Of a DNA stretch of 64,000 bases, positions 12,098-25,832 are shown in pieces; the stretch's first letter is position 1, and every line of letters starts with the position of its first letter. A program made the translations under genes and the position numbers. A model generated the notes under the pieces. That model was not told the origin of the DNA and searched no databases. It saw only the letters and a program-made list of their open reading frames with translations. Source of the DNA: Lindgomyces ingoldianus (taxonomy: Eukaryota > Ascomycota > Dothideomycetes > Pleosporales > Lindgomycetaceae); the NCBI RefSeq assembly GCF_010093535.1, contig NW_022985206.1, forward strand, positions 62,001-126,000, written 5' to 3'.

Positions 12098-12848
12098 TAA
12101 AGCTTATTATATATAAGTAGTAGTTGTTGAATAGGCTCCGACAGCTAGCTGCTTATAGTATAAGCACTTAAGTAGCAAGAGTAAGAGTAGTGTACAGTGT
12201 GCACAGCGTATAAGGTAGGTAAGGTAAAGGTAACATGTTTCTAGTTCTATTACTCTTATCTTTCCTCTGTACAGAGGAAAAAGGGGATATTTAGATGTTT
12301 ACACACAGAGGTTTATACATAAGCATTATATAACATTAATACATAATCTTGCTTGTGCGCAATTGTTTATATCTAGGCTGTAACACTGCTGCTGTGTATA
12401 AACACTAGCAACTTTTCTTTTTGTCTAAAAAGTTACTTTTTGTACGCGTTACCTCCCTTCTGTCTGTGTAAGTCTATCTAATTACATTCTACCTTTACTC
12501 TACCCTATTTATTAGGACTTGCCTTAGTGATGCTGTACATTAAAATAGGCTAGTTGCGCTATATAGATAGCTTTATAAATAGTATAAAAAGTTTTAGGCT
12601 ATTATTATCTAGCTTTTATGCGCTTACCTTGTAAGTAATTTAGCAGTGTATAAACTGTTTTATGTAGGGTTTTATGCTAGAATAGTGTGGGATCTTTGCG
12701 TAGGCAGGTGTGTAGGGAGGTGTATATAATAAGGTTTTCTTTTTTTCTTTACCTTCTCTTCTTTATTCTTTACTTTTTAAGCCCTACTGTACTATTCTCT
12801 AGCTCTTTTCTCTTTTTATATAGTGCTAATAGTGACAGATACTCCTGC

Positions 12849-12851
<3 letters not shown>

Positions 12852-12901
<50 letters not shown>
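12852..12901 (+). repeat. (CA)n-(GA)n microsatellite inside copia D
   Basis: About 36 bp of CA dinucleotides run directly into about 14 bp of GA. Element D2 has a much shorter version at about 18104-18121, so the tract has changed length since the two copies diverged. It creates a spurious HTHTHT/ERERE reading frame. Confidence 0.9.
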
Positions 12902-15490
12902 TATGTCTCTCTAGCCTTCCTCCTCTACCTTTAGCGCTGTTAGTGCGGGCGTCTTTAACGTCCTTGTGTAGTCTAGCAGCCTAGGGCGCATCTATATTAC
13001 TTTTCTAACTAGTTCTGCTGCTAATTAGCAGTTTATTTAGTGTCTTAGCATAAATGTATAGATTTTTTAGCTCTTCTGCTTTCTTCTTATATAAAATGCT
13101 AATTATAGATAGGCTAAAAAGTAGCATGTAGCAGCTTTACTATTTTATAATATTAATGTTGTCTTGCCTACTAGCACTAATCTACAGCTGTGGGCAGCAA
13201 AGGTTGTGTGTTATAAGAGGTACTTCTATGCAGTCTTAGTCTAGAGTTGCAGTTAAGTCCTAGTAACTTTATGTACTTATTATTATAGCAGCACTACTAG
13301 TGCTTTTTTTTTTATTAAGTGTTATATGTTAGCTAACTTCTAGGCTAATGCCTACACCTTATGCGTATAGCAGAGCTGTGGTCTGCATTATAACTACTAT
13401 ATGTAAGGGGTAGTAGCTTTTTCTTTTCCTATATACTAGATAAATAGACTATCTTTCTTACATATCCTTCTCTTCTAATCTTATAATAAGAAAAATAAGT
13501 GCGTATAATAAAAAAAATAAAAAAGATAGGCTTTATACAAAGGTGTTGTTAGTCTAGTTAGTCTAGGGCATCTTTGCGCACAGAATCTAGCTAGTCCACA
13601 GATGCTTCTATCTAGACAGAGAGGCGGTTAGTTAGAACATTAATTTACCTTATCTTAGCAATTTCCCTCTTCTTGTACAATTTGCAGAGTAACATGATGT
13701 TAATTATAAGTTGCTTTTTGCTAGTAGTGCCTAGCTTAATAAGGTAATTATATAAAGACCTTAAATCTGTGCAGATTACTACTAGAATTAGTAGCAGTTT
13801 AAGCGTTTATATAATTTACTGTAGAGTTGTACTAAGTGCAATTGCATTATTAAACCCTCTAACTATTCTGTACAGTTTGCTAGTAAGGACACTCCTAGTT
13901 ACTCTTTTACACTTAGTAGAATTCTAGTGTATAATGTTGCCTAGTATTTTAAAGTAGTTGCTTTGCTCTGTACAGTTCTTATTACCTAATATAATTAAGA
14001 ATCTTAGCTGTAAGCTAAGGTCCTTGTTATTAGTAAATAATCTATCTATAAAGATAAACAGCTTTGCACAATTAAGCTATAATAGTAGAAAGGTAAGACT
14101 GTGCTTACTATTATCTATCTGCTATTAGATTTATGCGTTAAGTGTGTTAATGTTGTTGTGTAAAGGGTCTATAGTTTGTGCAGCAATAAAAAGGTTAAAT
14201 GCTGCCTCTAGTTAACACATAGATGCAATGTATGCCCTTCTTGCATATTGCTTAACATATTGTTGTGCGGCATCCTTGTCTTTTAGGTTAATTATATAAA
14301 GGTAGCTTACTTGTCTCTTCTAAGTAAGGACTACTATGTTATGCGTAAGTTTAATCCTTTTACTATTAAACTTAATAAGTTGCTTCTCTGCTAAAATAGT
14401 TTTACCCTTTACATAAAACTTTGCCTTCTACAGTTTCTTTTCTTCTCTTTGCGTAAAATTCTTTGTTATAATGCTTAAGGTGTTGTACAAATGCTTCTAG
14501 TTATTTCTAGAGCCTATGTTGTGCATATAGTGCATATTTGCCTAACCTTCTAGGATATCTAGAAAGATGTCTGTGTACTAAGTTTTCTAGATATCTAGCT
14601 GTTAACATAAATTAATAAAAATTTTTATTTTATTTATAAAAATGTTATATAGTTAACTTATATAGTTATTATTTTTCTTTTATGCTTTTTAGAATTATAT
14701 AATTTTATCTGCTAAGAGTTTTTCTTTAGCAGTTTCCCTCTAGAGTAGAAGTTTGTACAGGTTGTAATGTAGTATAGATTGTGCAGGTGGTATTAGTAGT
14801 GCATACACTACTGCAGGCGGTGGTGTGTACAATTAAGGGTGTGGAGCAGGCGTTAGGTAGGGTGGCATGTATTGTTTGTACAGTGATTAGTGTAGTGCTA
14901 GCTAAGGTGTAGAAGCAGGTAATGCTAGTATATTTAGTGTTAATAGCAGCATTATGTTTAGTCTACTTCTATGCAGAGCTTTATATAGTAATAAGGGTTA
15001 TGTATAAAGCTTTTCTAGTGCAATTACTTTTTTTTATGCTATATTATACAGCTTCTAGGCTTAGGTACCTTTAGTGCCTAGCTATAGTGTAATTCTTTTA
15101 TTCTTTAGCACTTATATAAGCTTTTTTTTAAATGTGCAGCTAAGTGCTAAGAAGTCTTATAGTGTTTATCTTTTAAAATCCTTTATATACACACTTAAAA
15201 AAGTAGCGCTTTTCTAAGTTGTTATATGTAAATTAGTAATTATATAACTTATATATAATTAAGTTTATAAGCTTATTAGAGCTTCTAACATGTTAATCTT
15301 ATTATTCTAGTACTCTAGGCTAGTCTTATTTTATAGTGTTGCCTCTAATATCTCTGTGTCCTTTGTAAGTTGTTTATATAATAAAAATTATTCTTTATTC
15401 TTTTTATTATTACACAAAGTTGTTAGTTGCTAGTAAGATTTTATTATAATAGTATAGTTAATTACTTTTCTAGTAGATTACACAGGTACT

Positions 15491-15850
15491 GCTATTATCT
15501 AGCTGCTAGGTTGTGCAGCTTTAATAGCTTTAGTGTGCGCCTTACACTATCTTCTTTTTACTTTGTACAGTAGCAGAGCTTGCTGTGTAATGTAAAGGAT
15601 TAATGTGCTATTATCTAGCTACTAGGTTGTGCAGCTTTAGTAGCTTTAGTGTGCGTCTTACACTATCTTCTTTTTACTTTATATAGTAGCAGAGCTTACT
15701 GTATAATGTAAAGAATTAATCTACTATCCTAAAAAATAAGTAACTAAACAAAGTACTTTATAAGGTGTAAGTACTCTGCTATTACTTTTTTTAAAAAATA
15801 AGTAATAAAACAAAGTACCTTATAAAGTGTAAGTACTTTATTATTACTCT
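15491..15850. repeat. Tandem repeats near the right LTR of copia D
   Basis: Two 116-bp units (15491-15606 and 15607-15722, starting GCTATTATCTAGCT) are followed by two roughly 60-bp units beginning AAAAAATAAGTAA (about 15731-15790 and 15791-15850). The same arrangement occurs in element D2 at about 20790-21150, so the repeats belong to the element. On the minus strand they lie just downstream of the 5' LTR, in the leader. Confidence 0.7.
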
Positions 15851-18800
15851 TACTAATTTATAGTTAATTAAATTAACTACTAATTAGTGTTAAATAAGCT
15901 CTAATAGCTAGCTGCTTATAGTATAAGCACTTAAGTAGTAAGAGTAAGAGTAGTGTATAGTGTGCACAGCATATAAAGTAGGTAAGGTAAGAGTAACATG
16001 TTTCTAGTTCTATTGCTCTTGTCTTTCCTTTGTATAGAGGAAAAGGGGGATATCTAAATGTTCGCGCACAGAGGTTCGCGCACAAGCATTATGTGACATT
16101 AATACGTGATCCTGCTCGTGCGCGATCGTTCGTATCCAGGCCGCGACGCTGCTGCTGCGTACAGACAGTAGTAGTAATAAAGTGTGTAACTTTATATTAA
16201 AGCTTATTATAACTTATTATAAGTTAAAAAAAACTAATCTAGCGCTTTAAAACTTTTTTTTTAAATATTATAAAAAATAATTATAGTATTATAAGCTACT
16301 TTAAAGCATAGTAAAAACTTTAGTTTTATAATATATATAATTTAGTTATGTATAAAGTTTTTAGCTTAGTACTTATATACTTTTTTAAAAAAGTAAAATA
16401 ACCTACATTAAGTAGCTATAAAAAGTGTAATAAGTAAAAAAGTATATAAATAGTAATAATTTTATTATTTTTATAGTATTACCTAAAATAAAATAAGTTA
16501 TAGCTTTTATAGCTATTAATAAATAGTAAATAGTAGCTACTAATAGTATACTTTTTTATATACATGTTAAAGTGCTTTAACTAGTCTAGACTAAGCTAAT
16601 TAGTAGTCTAGCTACGCTTAAAAACTTTAATAACTTAATTTTAAAGTAGATTTTGTTTTATACTAGTTTAAAAAGTAAAATAGCTTACTTTTTAGTATTA
16701 GTACTTTAAATAGCTATTTTCTACTTTTAGTTACCTAGGTAGACTACTTTTAGCTGTTTTTATTTTTCTAAACTTATAATAACTACTCTAGTAAATATCT
16801 AGCTTATTATAAACTTTATTTTATTAAAGTTATATATAATGTACTTTACAGGCAAGTTGCTTACACACTTAAGTTACTTACTTTTACTAAGACTCTACTA
16901 CACTACTTTTTTTACACTAATATATTCTTAACAACACTACTTAAACATATTAAAAGAGTATTAGATGTAGCTTATACTTTAAGCTTTTAAATAAAATATA
17001 ACACTTTTTAAGTAATATACTATAGCTATTTATAAAGTTTTTTAAAAAATAATAAGTAACTAACACACTAAATAACTTTTCTAAACTAATTATATAACTA
17101 ACTTATAAAAGCTAAATAATAATAAAAAGTAGGTAATTATTTAGCACATACTTAAGCTAGATATATAAGGATTTCCCTCTTAGCTAGTAGCTATAGCTAA
17201 TATAGCTAATTCTTTACACACTAAGCATAATATAAGCTATATTAGTATAAACTAGCTTAATATGTTTATTAAGTGTTACTTAAAGCTTAAAGTAAAGTTT
17301 AAATATAAGTATAACTATAAAAAAGCTTTTTATAAAAATTTTATAGTAATTTAAAGCTAGTTTAACTTTATAAATGTTAAATAGGCTCTAACAGCTAGCT
17401 GCTTATAGTATAAGCACTTAAGTAGTAAGAGTAAGAGTGGTGTACAGTGTGCACAGCGTATAAGGTAGGTAAAGTAAGGGCAATATATTTCTAGTTCTAT
17501 TACTCTTATCTTTTCTCTATATAGAGGAAAAGAGGGATATCTAAATATTTATGCATAAATGTTTACACATAAGCATTATGTAACATAGATATGTAATTCT
17601 GCTTATGCGTAATTGCTTATATCTAGGCTGTAACACTACTGCTGTGTATAGACACTAGCAACTTTCTGTTTTTGTCTAAAAAGTTACCTTTTATATAAGT
17701 TACCTCCCTTCTGTCTATGTAAGTCTATCTAGTTATATTCTGCCTATACTTTACTTTATTTATTAGGACTTACCTTAGTAATGCTGTACATTAAGATAGG
17801 CTAGTTACACTATGTAAATAGCTTTATAAATAGTGTAAAGTGTTTTAAGCTATTATTATTTAGCTTTTATGCGCTTACTTTATAAGTAATTTAGCAGTGT
17901 ATAAGCTGTTTTATGTAGGGTTTTATGCTAGAATAGTGTAAGATCTTTGTGTAGGCAGGTGTGTAAGAAGGTGTATATAATAAGGTCTTCTTTTTTTCTT
18001 TACTTTTTTTTTTTTATCTTTTACTTTTTAAGCTTTACTGTATAATTCCTTAGCTCTTTTCTCTTTTTATACAGTGCTAATAGTGACAGATACTCCTGCC
18101 TGCACACACACACACAGACAGATGTCTCTCCAGCCTTCCTCCTCTACTACTAGCGCTGTTAGTGCGGGCGTCTTTAACGTCCTTGTGCAGTCTAGCAGCC
18201 TAGGGCGCATCTGTGTTACCCTTCTAACTAGTTCTACTGCTAATTAGTAGTTTATTTAGCATCTTAGTATAAATATATAAATTCTTTTAGCTCTTCTACT
18301 TTCTCTTTATATAAAATACTAATTATTAATAGGCTAAGAAGCAGCATGTAGCAGCTTTACTATTTTATAATATTAATATTATTTTACCTGCTAGCACTAA
18401 TCTGCAGCTGTAGGCAGCAAAGGTTGTGTGTTGTAAAAGGTACTTCTGTGCAGTTCTAGTCTAGAGTTGCAGTTAGGTTCTAGTAATTCTGTGTGCTTAT
18501 TATTATAGTAGCACTACTAGTGCCTCTCTCTTTATTAAGTGTTATGTGCTAGCTAAATTTTAGGCTAATGCCTGCGCCTTGTGCGTATAGCAGAGCTGTG
18601 GTCTGCATTGTAACTACTACACGTAAGGGGTGGTGTGTTCTAGGGGGGGGGGTGGCTTTTCTTTTCCTGTATACTAGACAAATAGACTATCTTTTTTATA
18701 TATTCTTCTTTTCTAATCTTATAATAAAAAAAATAAGTGTGTATAATAAAAAAAACAAAAAGATATACTTTATATAAAAGTGTTATTAGTCTAGTTAGTT

Positions 18801-21273
18801 TAGAGCATTTTTGCGCATAAGATCTAGCTAGTCCACAGATGCTTCTATCTAGACAGAGAGGTAGTTAGTTAGGACTAATAATTAAAAAGCCTAATTTAGT
18901 GTTTTTTTTATATATGCATTTACTAAGTTATCTTTACTATTAATTTACTTTATTTTAGTAATTTCCCTCTTTTTATATAATTTATAGAGTAATATAATGT
19001 TAATTATAAGTTACTTTTTACTAGTAGTGCTTAGTTTAATAAAGTAATTATATAAAGACCTTAAATCTATATAGATTACTACTAAAATTAGTAGCAGTTT
19101 AAGCATTTATATAATTTACTATAAAGTTGTACTAAAAGTAATTATATTATTAAACTCTCTAACTATTCTATATAGTTTACTAGTAAGAACACTTCTAGTT
19201 ACTCTTTTACACTTAGTAGAATTCTAGTGTATAATATTGCCTAGTATTTTAAAGCAGTTGCTTTACTCTATATAGTTTTTATTACTTAATATAATTAAAA
19301 ATCCTAGCTATAAGCTAAGGTTCTTATTATTAGTAAATAATTTATTTATAAAGATAAACAGCTTTACATAATTAAGCTGTAATAGTAGAAAGGTAAGACT
19401 ACACTTACTATTATCTATCTACTATTAGATTTATACATTAAGTGTATTAATGTTATTATGTAAAAGGTCTATAGTTTGTGCAGTAATAAAGAGGTTAAAT
19501 GCTGCCTTTAGTTAACACATAGATGCAATGTATGCCCTTCTTGCACATTACTTAATATATTATTGTGCAGCATTTTTATTTTTTAGGTTAATTATATAAA
19601 AGTAGCTTACTTATTCTTTCTAAGTAAGGACTACTATATTATATATAAGTTTAATCCTTTTACTATTAAACTTAATAAGCTGCTTTTTTACTAAAATAGT
19701 CTTACTTTTTATATAGAGCTTTGCTTTTTGCAGTTTCTTTTTTTCTCTTTACATAAAATTCTTTATTATAATGCTTAAAGTGTTGTATAAATGCTTCTAG
19801 TTATGTCTAAGGCCTATGTTATATATATAGTGCATATTTGCCTAACCTTCTAGAATATCTAGAAAGATGTTTATATACTAAGTTTTCTAGATATCTAGCT
19901 ATTAACATAGATTTATAAAAATCTTTATTTTATTTATAAAAATATTATATAGTTAACTTATGTAGTTATTATCTTTTTTTATGCTTTTTAAAATTATATA
20001 ATTTTATCTACTAAAAGTTTTTCTTTAGCAGTTTTCTTTTAGAGTAGAAGTTTGTACAAGTTGCAATATAGTATAGATTGTATAGGTGGTATTAGTAGTG
20101 CATACACTACTGCAGGCGGTGGTGTGTACAATTAAGGGTGTGGAGCAGGCGTTAGGTAGGGTGGCATGTATTGTTTGTACAGTGATTAGTGTAGTGCTAG
20201 CTAAGGTGTAGGAGCAGGTAATGCTAGTATATTTAGTGTTAATAGTAGCATTGTGTTTAGTCTACTTCTATGCAGAGCCTTATATAGTAATAAAAGTTAT
20301 GTATAAAGCCTTTTTAGTGTAATTACTTTTTTTTATGCTATATTGTACAGCTTCTAGGCTTAGGTACTTTTATTACTTAGCTATAGTGTAATTTCTTTGT
20401 CTTCTAGTACTTATATAAGCTCTTTTTTAAATATGTAGCTAAGTGCTAAAAAGTTTTATAGTGTTTATTTTTTAAAATTCTTTATATATAAACTTAGAAA
20501 AGTAGCGCTTTTCTAAGTTATTATGTGTAAATTAGTAATTATATAACTTATATATAATTAAGTTTATAAGCTTATTAAAGCTTCTAACATGTTAATCTTA
20601 TTATTCTAGTACTCTAGGCTAGTCTTATTTTGTAGTGTTACCTTTAATATTTCTATGTTTTTTGTAAGTTATTTATATAATAGAAATTATTTCTTATTCT
20701 TTTTATTATTACACAGAGTTGTTAGTTGCTAGTAAGATTTTATTATAATAGTATAGTTAATTACTTTTTTAGTAAATTATGCAGGTACTGCTGTTATCTA
20801 GCTGCTAGGTTATGCAGCTTTAATAGCTTTAGTGTGCGCCTTACACTATCTCCTTCTTACTTTGTATAGTAGCAGAGCTTGCTATATAATATAAAGAATT
20901 AATCTGCTATTGTCTAGCTACTAAGTTATGCAGCTTTAATAGCTTTAGTGTGTATTTTATACTATCTCCTTCTTACTTTATATAGTAGCAGAGCTTACTA
21001 TATAATGTAAAGGATTAATCTACTATCTTAAAAAATAAGTAACTAAATAAAGTACTTTATAAAGTGTAAGTGCTTTATTATTACTCTTTCTAAAAAATAA
21101 GTAATAAAATAAAGTACTTTATAAAGTGTAAGTACTTTATTATTACTCTTACTAATTTATAGTTAATTAAATTAACTACTAATTAGTATTAAATAGGCTT
21201 TAATAGCTAGCTGCTTATAGTATAAGCACTTAAGTAGTAAAAGTAAAAGTAGTGTACAGTGTGCACAGCATAT

Positions 21274-24200
21274 TGTAACAGCGCAGGCAAGACAATGGGT
21301 CCGAATGCGGTATGAATCCACTCAGAGGCATATAGGAGTGCGTGGGGACTCAGAGACCTGGGAATACTAATGACACCTATAGGCCTTGTACGTAGGATAT
21401 TAGAAAACTACTAAGCTAGCTATAAGAGCAAGGTGCAACTAAATATATAAAGGAATAGAGGCAACTACAGGGGACTAGGTTAAGTTATAGTTAGGGCTAA
21501 TATAGGGACCCTTTAGATAGGATCTAAGCAACCTAAGATAGAACAATTTATAGAATTATTACACTACTTTCTTTTTATAAGCTAATAGTCTTTATCTGTA
21601 GTGTTTAAAAAGTATTTAAAAATGCTTTAAAACTAATTTAAATAAAATATAATAAGTATAACTATTTTAACTAAAATTTTTTATTACTAAAAAATAGACT
21701 AAAAACCTAATACTAATATAATACTTTTATTATAATGTTTTTATTTAGTAGTAACTAGCAGTGTAGTTATTATTAATATAGTAAATTTATTATTTATAGT
21801 AATAAGTGTTTGCTTGCCTTACTTATATAGTTTAGTTAATTTTATTAGTTTCTTTTTTAGCTATTATCTAATTTTTTACTTTATAGGTATTATTATGCAC
21901 CTAACATTTTATAGCTTAGTCTGCTAACTAATTATAGCATTAAAAAAATTACTATGCTACTCTACCCCTTTCCTAGAGCCTCTTTAGAGGCGTTTTAAGT
22001 TATTTACTTTTAGGCTGCCTGCGCTCTTACTTACAGCTTTTAAGTTAAGTTTTCTTATTAGTTTTTTAAATTAAAAAAATGTAAATATTACACTTTACAT
22101 AATAAAAAATATAATTTTATATAAATATAGTTTAATACTGCTAAGTTATAAGTTACTAATGCGCGCGTAAGTCTTTTTATATTATAAGGAGGAGTTTTTA
22201 GTCTTGTAGGGCTATCTTAAGCTGTAGGCAGCAGCCTAAAACATAAAAAGTAAGAAAGATAAAAAGGAGGCTTTTAAAGCTATTTTAGAGTTTACTTAAA
22301 ACCTAGTGTAGGTAGCGCAGGTTGTAAAGAGCTAGGAGGCTAGGCTTTCTGCAGCTAGTGTTTAGGTAGCTTTATTCTACTAGAATACTAAGCTGCTTTA
22401 ATAGGTTTTAGCTTTAGAAGCTCTTGTGTTTAACCTTTAAGCAGACATTACAGCGCTTTTAGGCAGCTAAGAATAAAGTAAAGAGAGTTTAGAAAGAGTC
22501 TAAAAAAAAGAGAGAAGAGAAGAAAGAAGAGAAAGAAGGGTAAAGAAGAAGAAAAAGAAGAGTCTAGAGGTGTCTAACAGCTTACTGTTAGACCTTCTAA
22601 GCAACATGTCTGTAGAGTTATAATAATATTATGTAAAAATATAATCTAACTCTTTACTTTTATACCTTATTGTCTACTAAGTAATCTATACCTTCTACAC
22701 TAGCTTTAAAAGCCTTAATCTACTTTTATAAGGCCCTTAGTAAGTCTTAATAAGAGTTTATCTATGCGCAGTATTAGATACACATTCTTACAGGTAAGAG
22801 CGTTAAGTTTGCAGTAATTAACATAGATATGTAAGTTGCTATTTAGTTTCTGTACACAAAAAATAGAAAATGTAAAAGGGCTCTAACTCTGCTTAATAAA
22901 GCTATATTTTAAATTATTTATAATATATTTCTTTATTACCTCTAGCTTCTTAAGGTTCTGTTTGTACAACAGACTGTAACTGTTAGAGAGAGGCTCTGTA
23001 AGGACAATCTTGTAGTTATATAGACAATGTACTAGTAGCTAGTAAGCTGCTGTGTGGCTAAATACATCTTAGTACTAATAGTATTTAGAGAGTAATTAAA
23101 AGTTTACTAATGCTTTAGTTTTATATTTAGTGTCTAACTATAAAGCTTACTTATCTTTAATTAACTACTTAATTTTATAAATAAAAGTTAAAAAGAACTT
23201 ATTTTTCTTTTTTTTATGTTAAAATAAAAAGCATTTACTAAAATTAGAGTAATAGTAGCTAAACAGACCTTCTTTAGACCTGTTCTAGACTTCTTAATAG
23301 ATAAGTAGAAAGATAATTTAAGTGTCTTTAGACTATAGATAATAGGAGATCTGTATAATTTTAGTAGCCTTAGTAAACCCTTAATGCAGTAGATTATTAA
23401 GCTACATAACTACTAAAATTAGTTCTTTTTTTATAGTGTGTTATGTTGTTTAATATTTAGCTTTACTTCTTTATTACATGTAAGCTAGGTTAATTGCATA
23501 AGCAAAGGCAGTAAAGGTTTATAAGTAGGTAGATATTTACTAGGCTATATAATCTAATTCCTCTTTATATCTAAATAAAGTTTAAAATAATATAACTATT
23601 TAATGCTAATAATGTAATTCTAAAAGCTAAGGTTTATAATAATAAAGAGGCAGTTTTAGATGCTTCTTCTATTAATTTATATATATAGGCAGATATACTA
23701 GTAGATAGGGACTTAGATCTAATCTTAAAAGCCCTTAACTATAACTTTAAATAGTAAGTGTTAGATAAGAACATAAAAGTATTAAAATAATAACTTAGTA
23801 GTTAGTAAGTTAATAAATAAGAAACTATAAGTGCTAGTATTAACTAAAAGATTTAAATAAACTTTAATGCTTTTTAAATATAAAACAGTAGAAACTTAGA
23901 AGTATTTTTCTTTAAATAAGTGTAATAGATTAATGTTTAATAAATTATACTTACTTAAGCTTAAAATAAAAAGTTTTTTTAAGTGTTACTATTTCTTATT
24001 TAGAAGGCATTTAAATTAAAATTATTTATGTTTATAAATTCTTTTTTAAAATTTTACTACTCTACTTTTATTTTTTATACTTTAAAGATAAAGCAGTTAC
24101 TAGTAAAATGTTCTAGTTTTTTATAATTATAATAGTTACTAGAAGTTGTCTGTCTTTCTAGGGCAGGTGTCTAGCTAGATTGTCTATAGGTAACTAAGGT

Positions 24201-25832
24201 AGACTAGAGTACTAATAAAGGTGCAGGTTAGGGTGCACTAGAATAGTATACTGCCTTAGATGTATTACTAGAAACCTTTTAAGACTAATCTATACTAGGT
24301 CTAATAGTAGACTGTTAAGTAAGATTAATAGTTTACTTTAACATAGTAAAAGTATTTCTTCTTTCTATGTTATAAGCTGTTAGGTAGGCTACTATAGTCT
24401 TAAAAGAGCCTTTCTAAGTATATTTAAAACTTAAGTTTAGTACTTTTAGGCTAGGCAGTATTTTTTTTATAAGTAAAAAAACTATTTTACTTTTAATATA
24501 AACTCTTTAATAGCAGCACTAATAAAGTAAGCTTTAAAAGTAAAAAACACTTTTTTTTTACTTATTTTTAAAGTTTAAAATGCTTATTACACCTTTATTT
24601 TTTTATTACTAGTAATAAAGTAAGTTTATAAAAGCTTAATTATTTTTTTTATATTTTTAAACTAAAAGTAATCTAATTTAGCTAGGTATCTAGGCTCTAG
24701 GTATTCCTTCGCAATACTAGCAGTGTGTCCCTATACTAACGCTATGCGTGCATGCTTACTCTAATAGTAATCTAAATTAATGTTAAGTCTATTTATAATA
24801 AAGGCTTACTATTATTTAAATATAAGTTTTTTACTATTTATAAAGTTTTTAATCTTAAGCGTGTGTTTAGTAAAGTAGCTTTAAAAAAGCTTAAAAGTGC
24901 CTAAAAAGTCTCTTACTATTAAAGTAGTAAAAGTAATTTAAGGCATTATTATAAGTAATTTAGTAGTTAGTAAGGGTTAATTAAGACTAATAGTTTTTAA
25001 TCTAGTTAGCTATTTAATTTATGCTCTTAATTAAGTAACTTAGTTCTTAAAAGCTATACTACTAAGGTTTAACTCTAAATTTAGTAAGTTTTTAGCTTTA
25101 AGTTTTATAAAAAAAGGTTTAGCTATTAAGGTTAGTAGTAGTTTAGTTTTAAAAGTAAGCATCTTGCCTTAGCTATAGCTAAAATAAGTTACAGTCTTTA
25201 TAATAAGATTTAATAGTAGTTAAAAGTTAAGCATTAGTAGTTATTTTTAATCTTAATAAGTTATTAGTAGTTTTTAAGTTTTTACTTTAGCGCACTTTTT
25301 ATAACTTTTCTAAAAGTAATCTTAATTATAAAAGATAAAAAGTTTTAAACTTAAAAGCTTTAGTTAATAAAAAGTCTCTAAAATCTTATCTATTCTAACT
25401 AAATAATTTAATGTAATAGTGTATAAAAAATTATAACCTAAACTAAATTAAACACTTTTTAGAGTTAAACATAGTTAAATAAATAATTAATATAATATTA
25501 TTAATAAGGCTATTACTAGTAAAAGTAAGTTTTCTAATATAATGTAACAGCGCAGGCAAGACAATAGGTCTAAATGCAGTATAAATCCACTTAGAGGCAT
25601 ATAGAAGTGCGTAGGGACTTAGAGACCTAGGAATACTAATAACACCTATAGGCCTTATATATAGGATATTAGAAAACTACTAAGCTAGCTACAAGAGCAA
25701 GGTGCAACTAAATACATAAGGGAATAGAGGCAACTGCGGGGGACTAGGTCAAGTCATGGTTGGGGCCGATACAGGGACCCTTCAGATAGGATCCGAGCGA
25801 CCCGAGATGGAACGATTTGTAGAATCGTTACA
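21274..25832 (-). mobile_element. Gypsy-type LTR element E (4559 bp) nested in the D2 LTR
   Basis: The 290-bp LTRs (21274-21563 and 25543-25832; TGTAACAGCGCAGG at the start) are flanked by the duplication CATAT (21269-21273 and 25833-25837). On the minus strand a Gag zinc-knuckle relic lies at about 24075-24130 (KKLEHFTSNC). A protease-region relic follows at about 23150-23700. The RT N-terminus is at about 22690-23000 (SLLYKQNLKKLEVIKKY, then YVNYCKLNALT). After the first RT blocks I could no longer follow pol; RNase H and integrase are missing. A purine-rich stretch abuts the left LTR on the minus strand, as a polypurine tract would. The element looks defective as well as RIP-mutated. Confidence 0.8.
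22170..22600 (+). other. Possible Fot1/pogo-type transposase tail captured inside element E
   Basis: Where the rest of pol should lie, the plus strand instead reads KEEFLVL-x-GYLKL, which resembles the KGGxLSLxEG segment near the C-terminus of fungal Fot1/pogo transposases. A very K/E/R-rich tail follows (22490-22565). Stops interrupt it and the match is short, so this is a weak resemblance rather than an identification. Confidence 0.3.

Larger units (their letters stand above)
12125..16167 (-). mobile_element. Copia-type LTR retrotransposon D (4043 bp), RIP-degraded, full length
   Basis: Two 280-bp LTRs (12125-12404 and 15888-16167, TGTTRAATA..ACA) and a 5-bp duplication GTAGT (12120-12124 and 16168-16172) delimit the element inside F1. 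On the minus strand about 13650-14180 reads as copia RNase H, with NIIHWNSTKCKRVTRSVL and then LGTTSKKQLIINIMLL. RT-like sequence lies at higher coordinates. Stops are everywhere. The right LTR (5' LTR of the minus-strand element) keeps a GC-rich, unmutated last 100 bp, while the left LTR is mutated throughout. Tandem repeats lie next to the right LTR. Confidence 0.88.

Noticed and set aside
12687..12914. 75-codon plus-strand frame with repeated His-Thr and Glu-Arg
   Set aside because: It is the translation of the CA/GA microsatellite and AT-rich flanks inside a dead copia element.
15873..16085. Minus-strand frame MCANLCARTFRYPP..., with a near copy at 25754-25948
   Set aside because: Both lie in the copia LTR (the second joins LTR E sequence). 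Recurrence reflects the repeat, not a gene.
18568..18777. 69-codon plus-strand frame
   Set aside because: It is inside copia D2 opposite its coding direction and lacks any domain.
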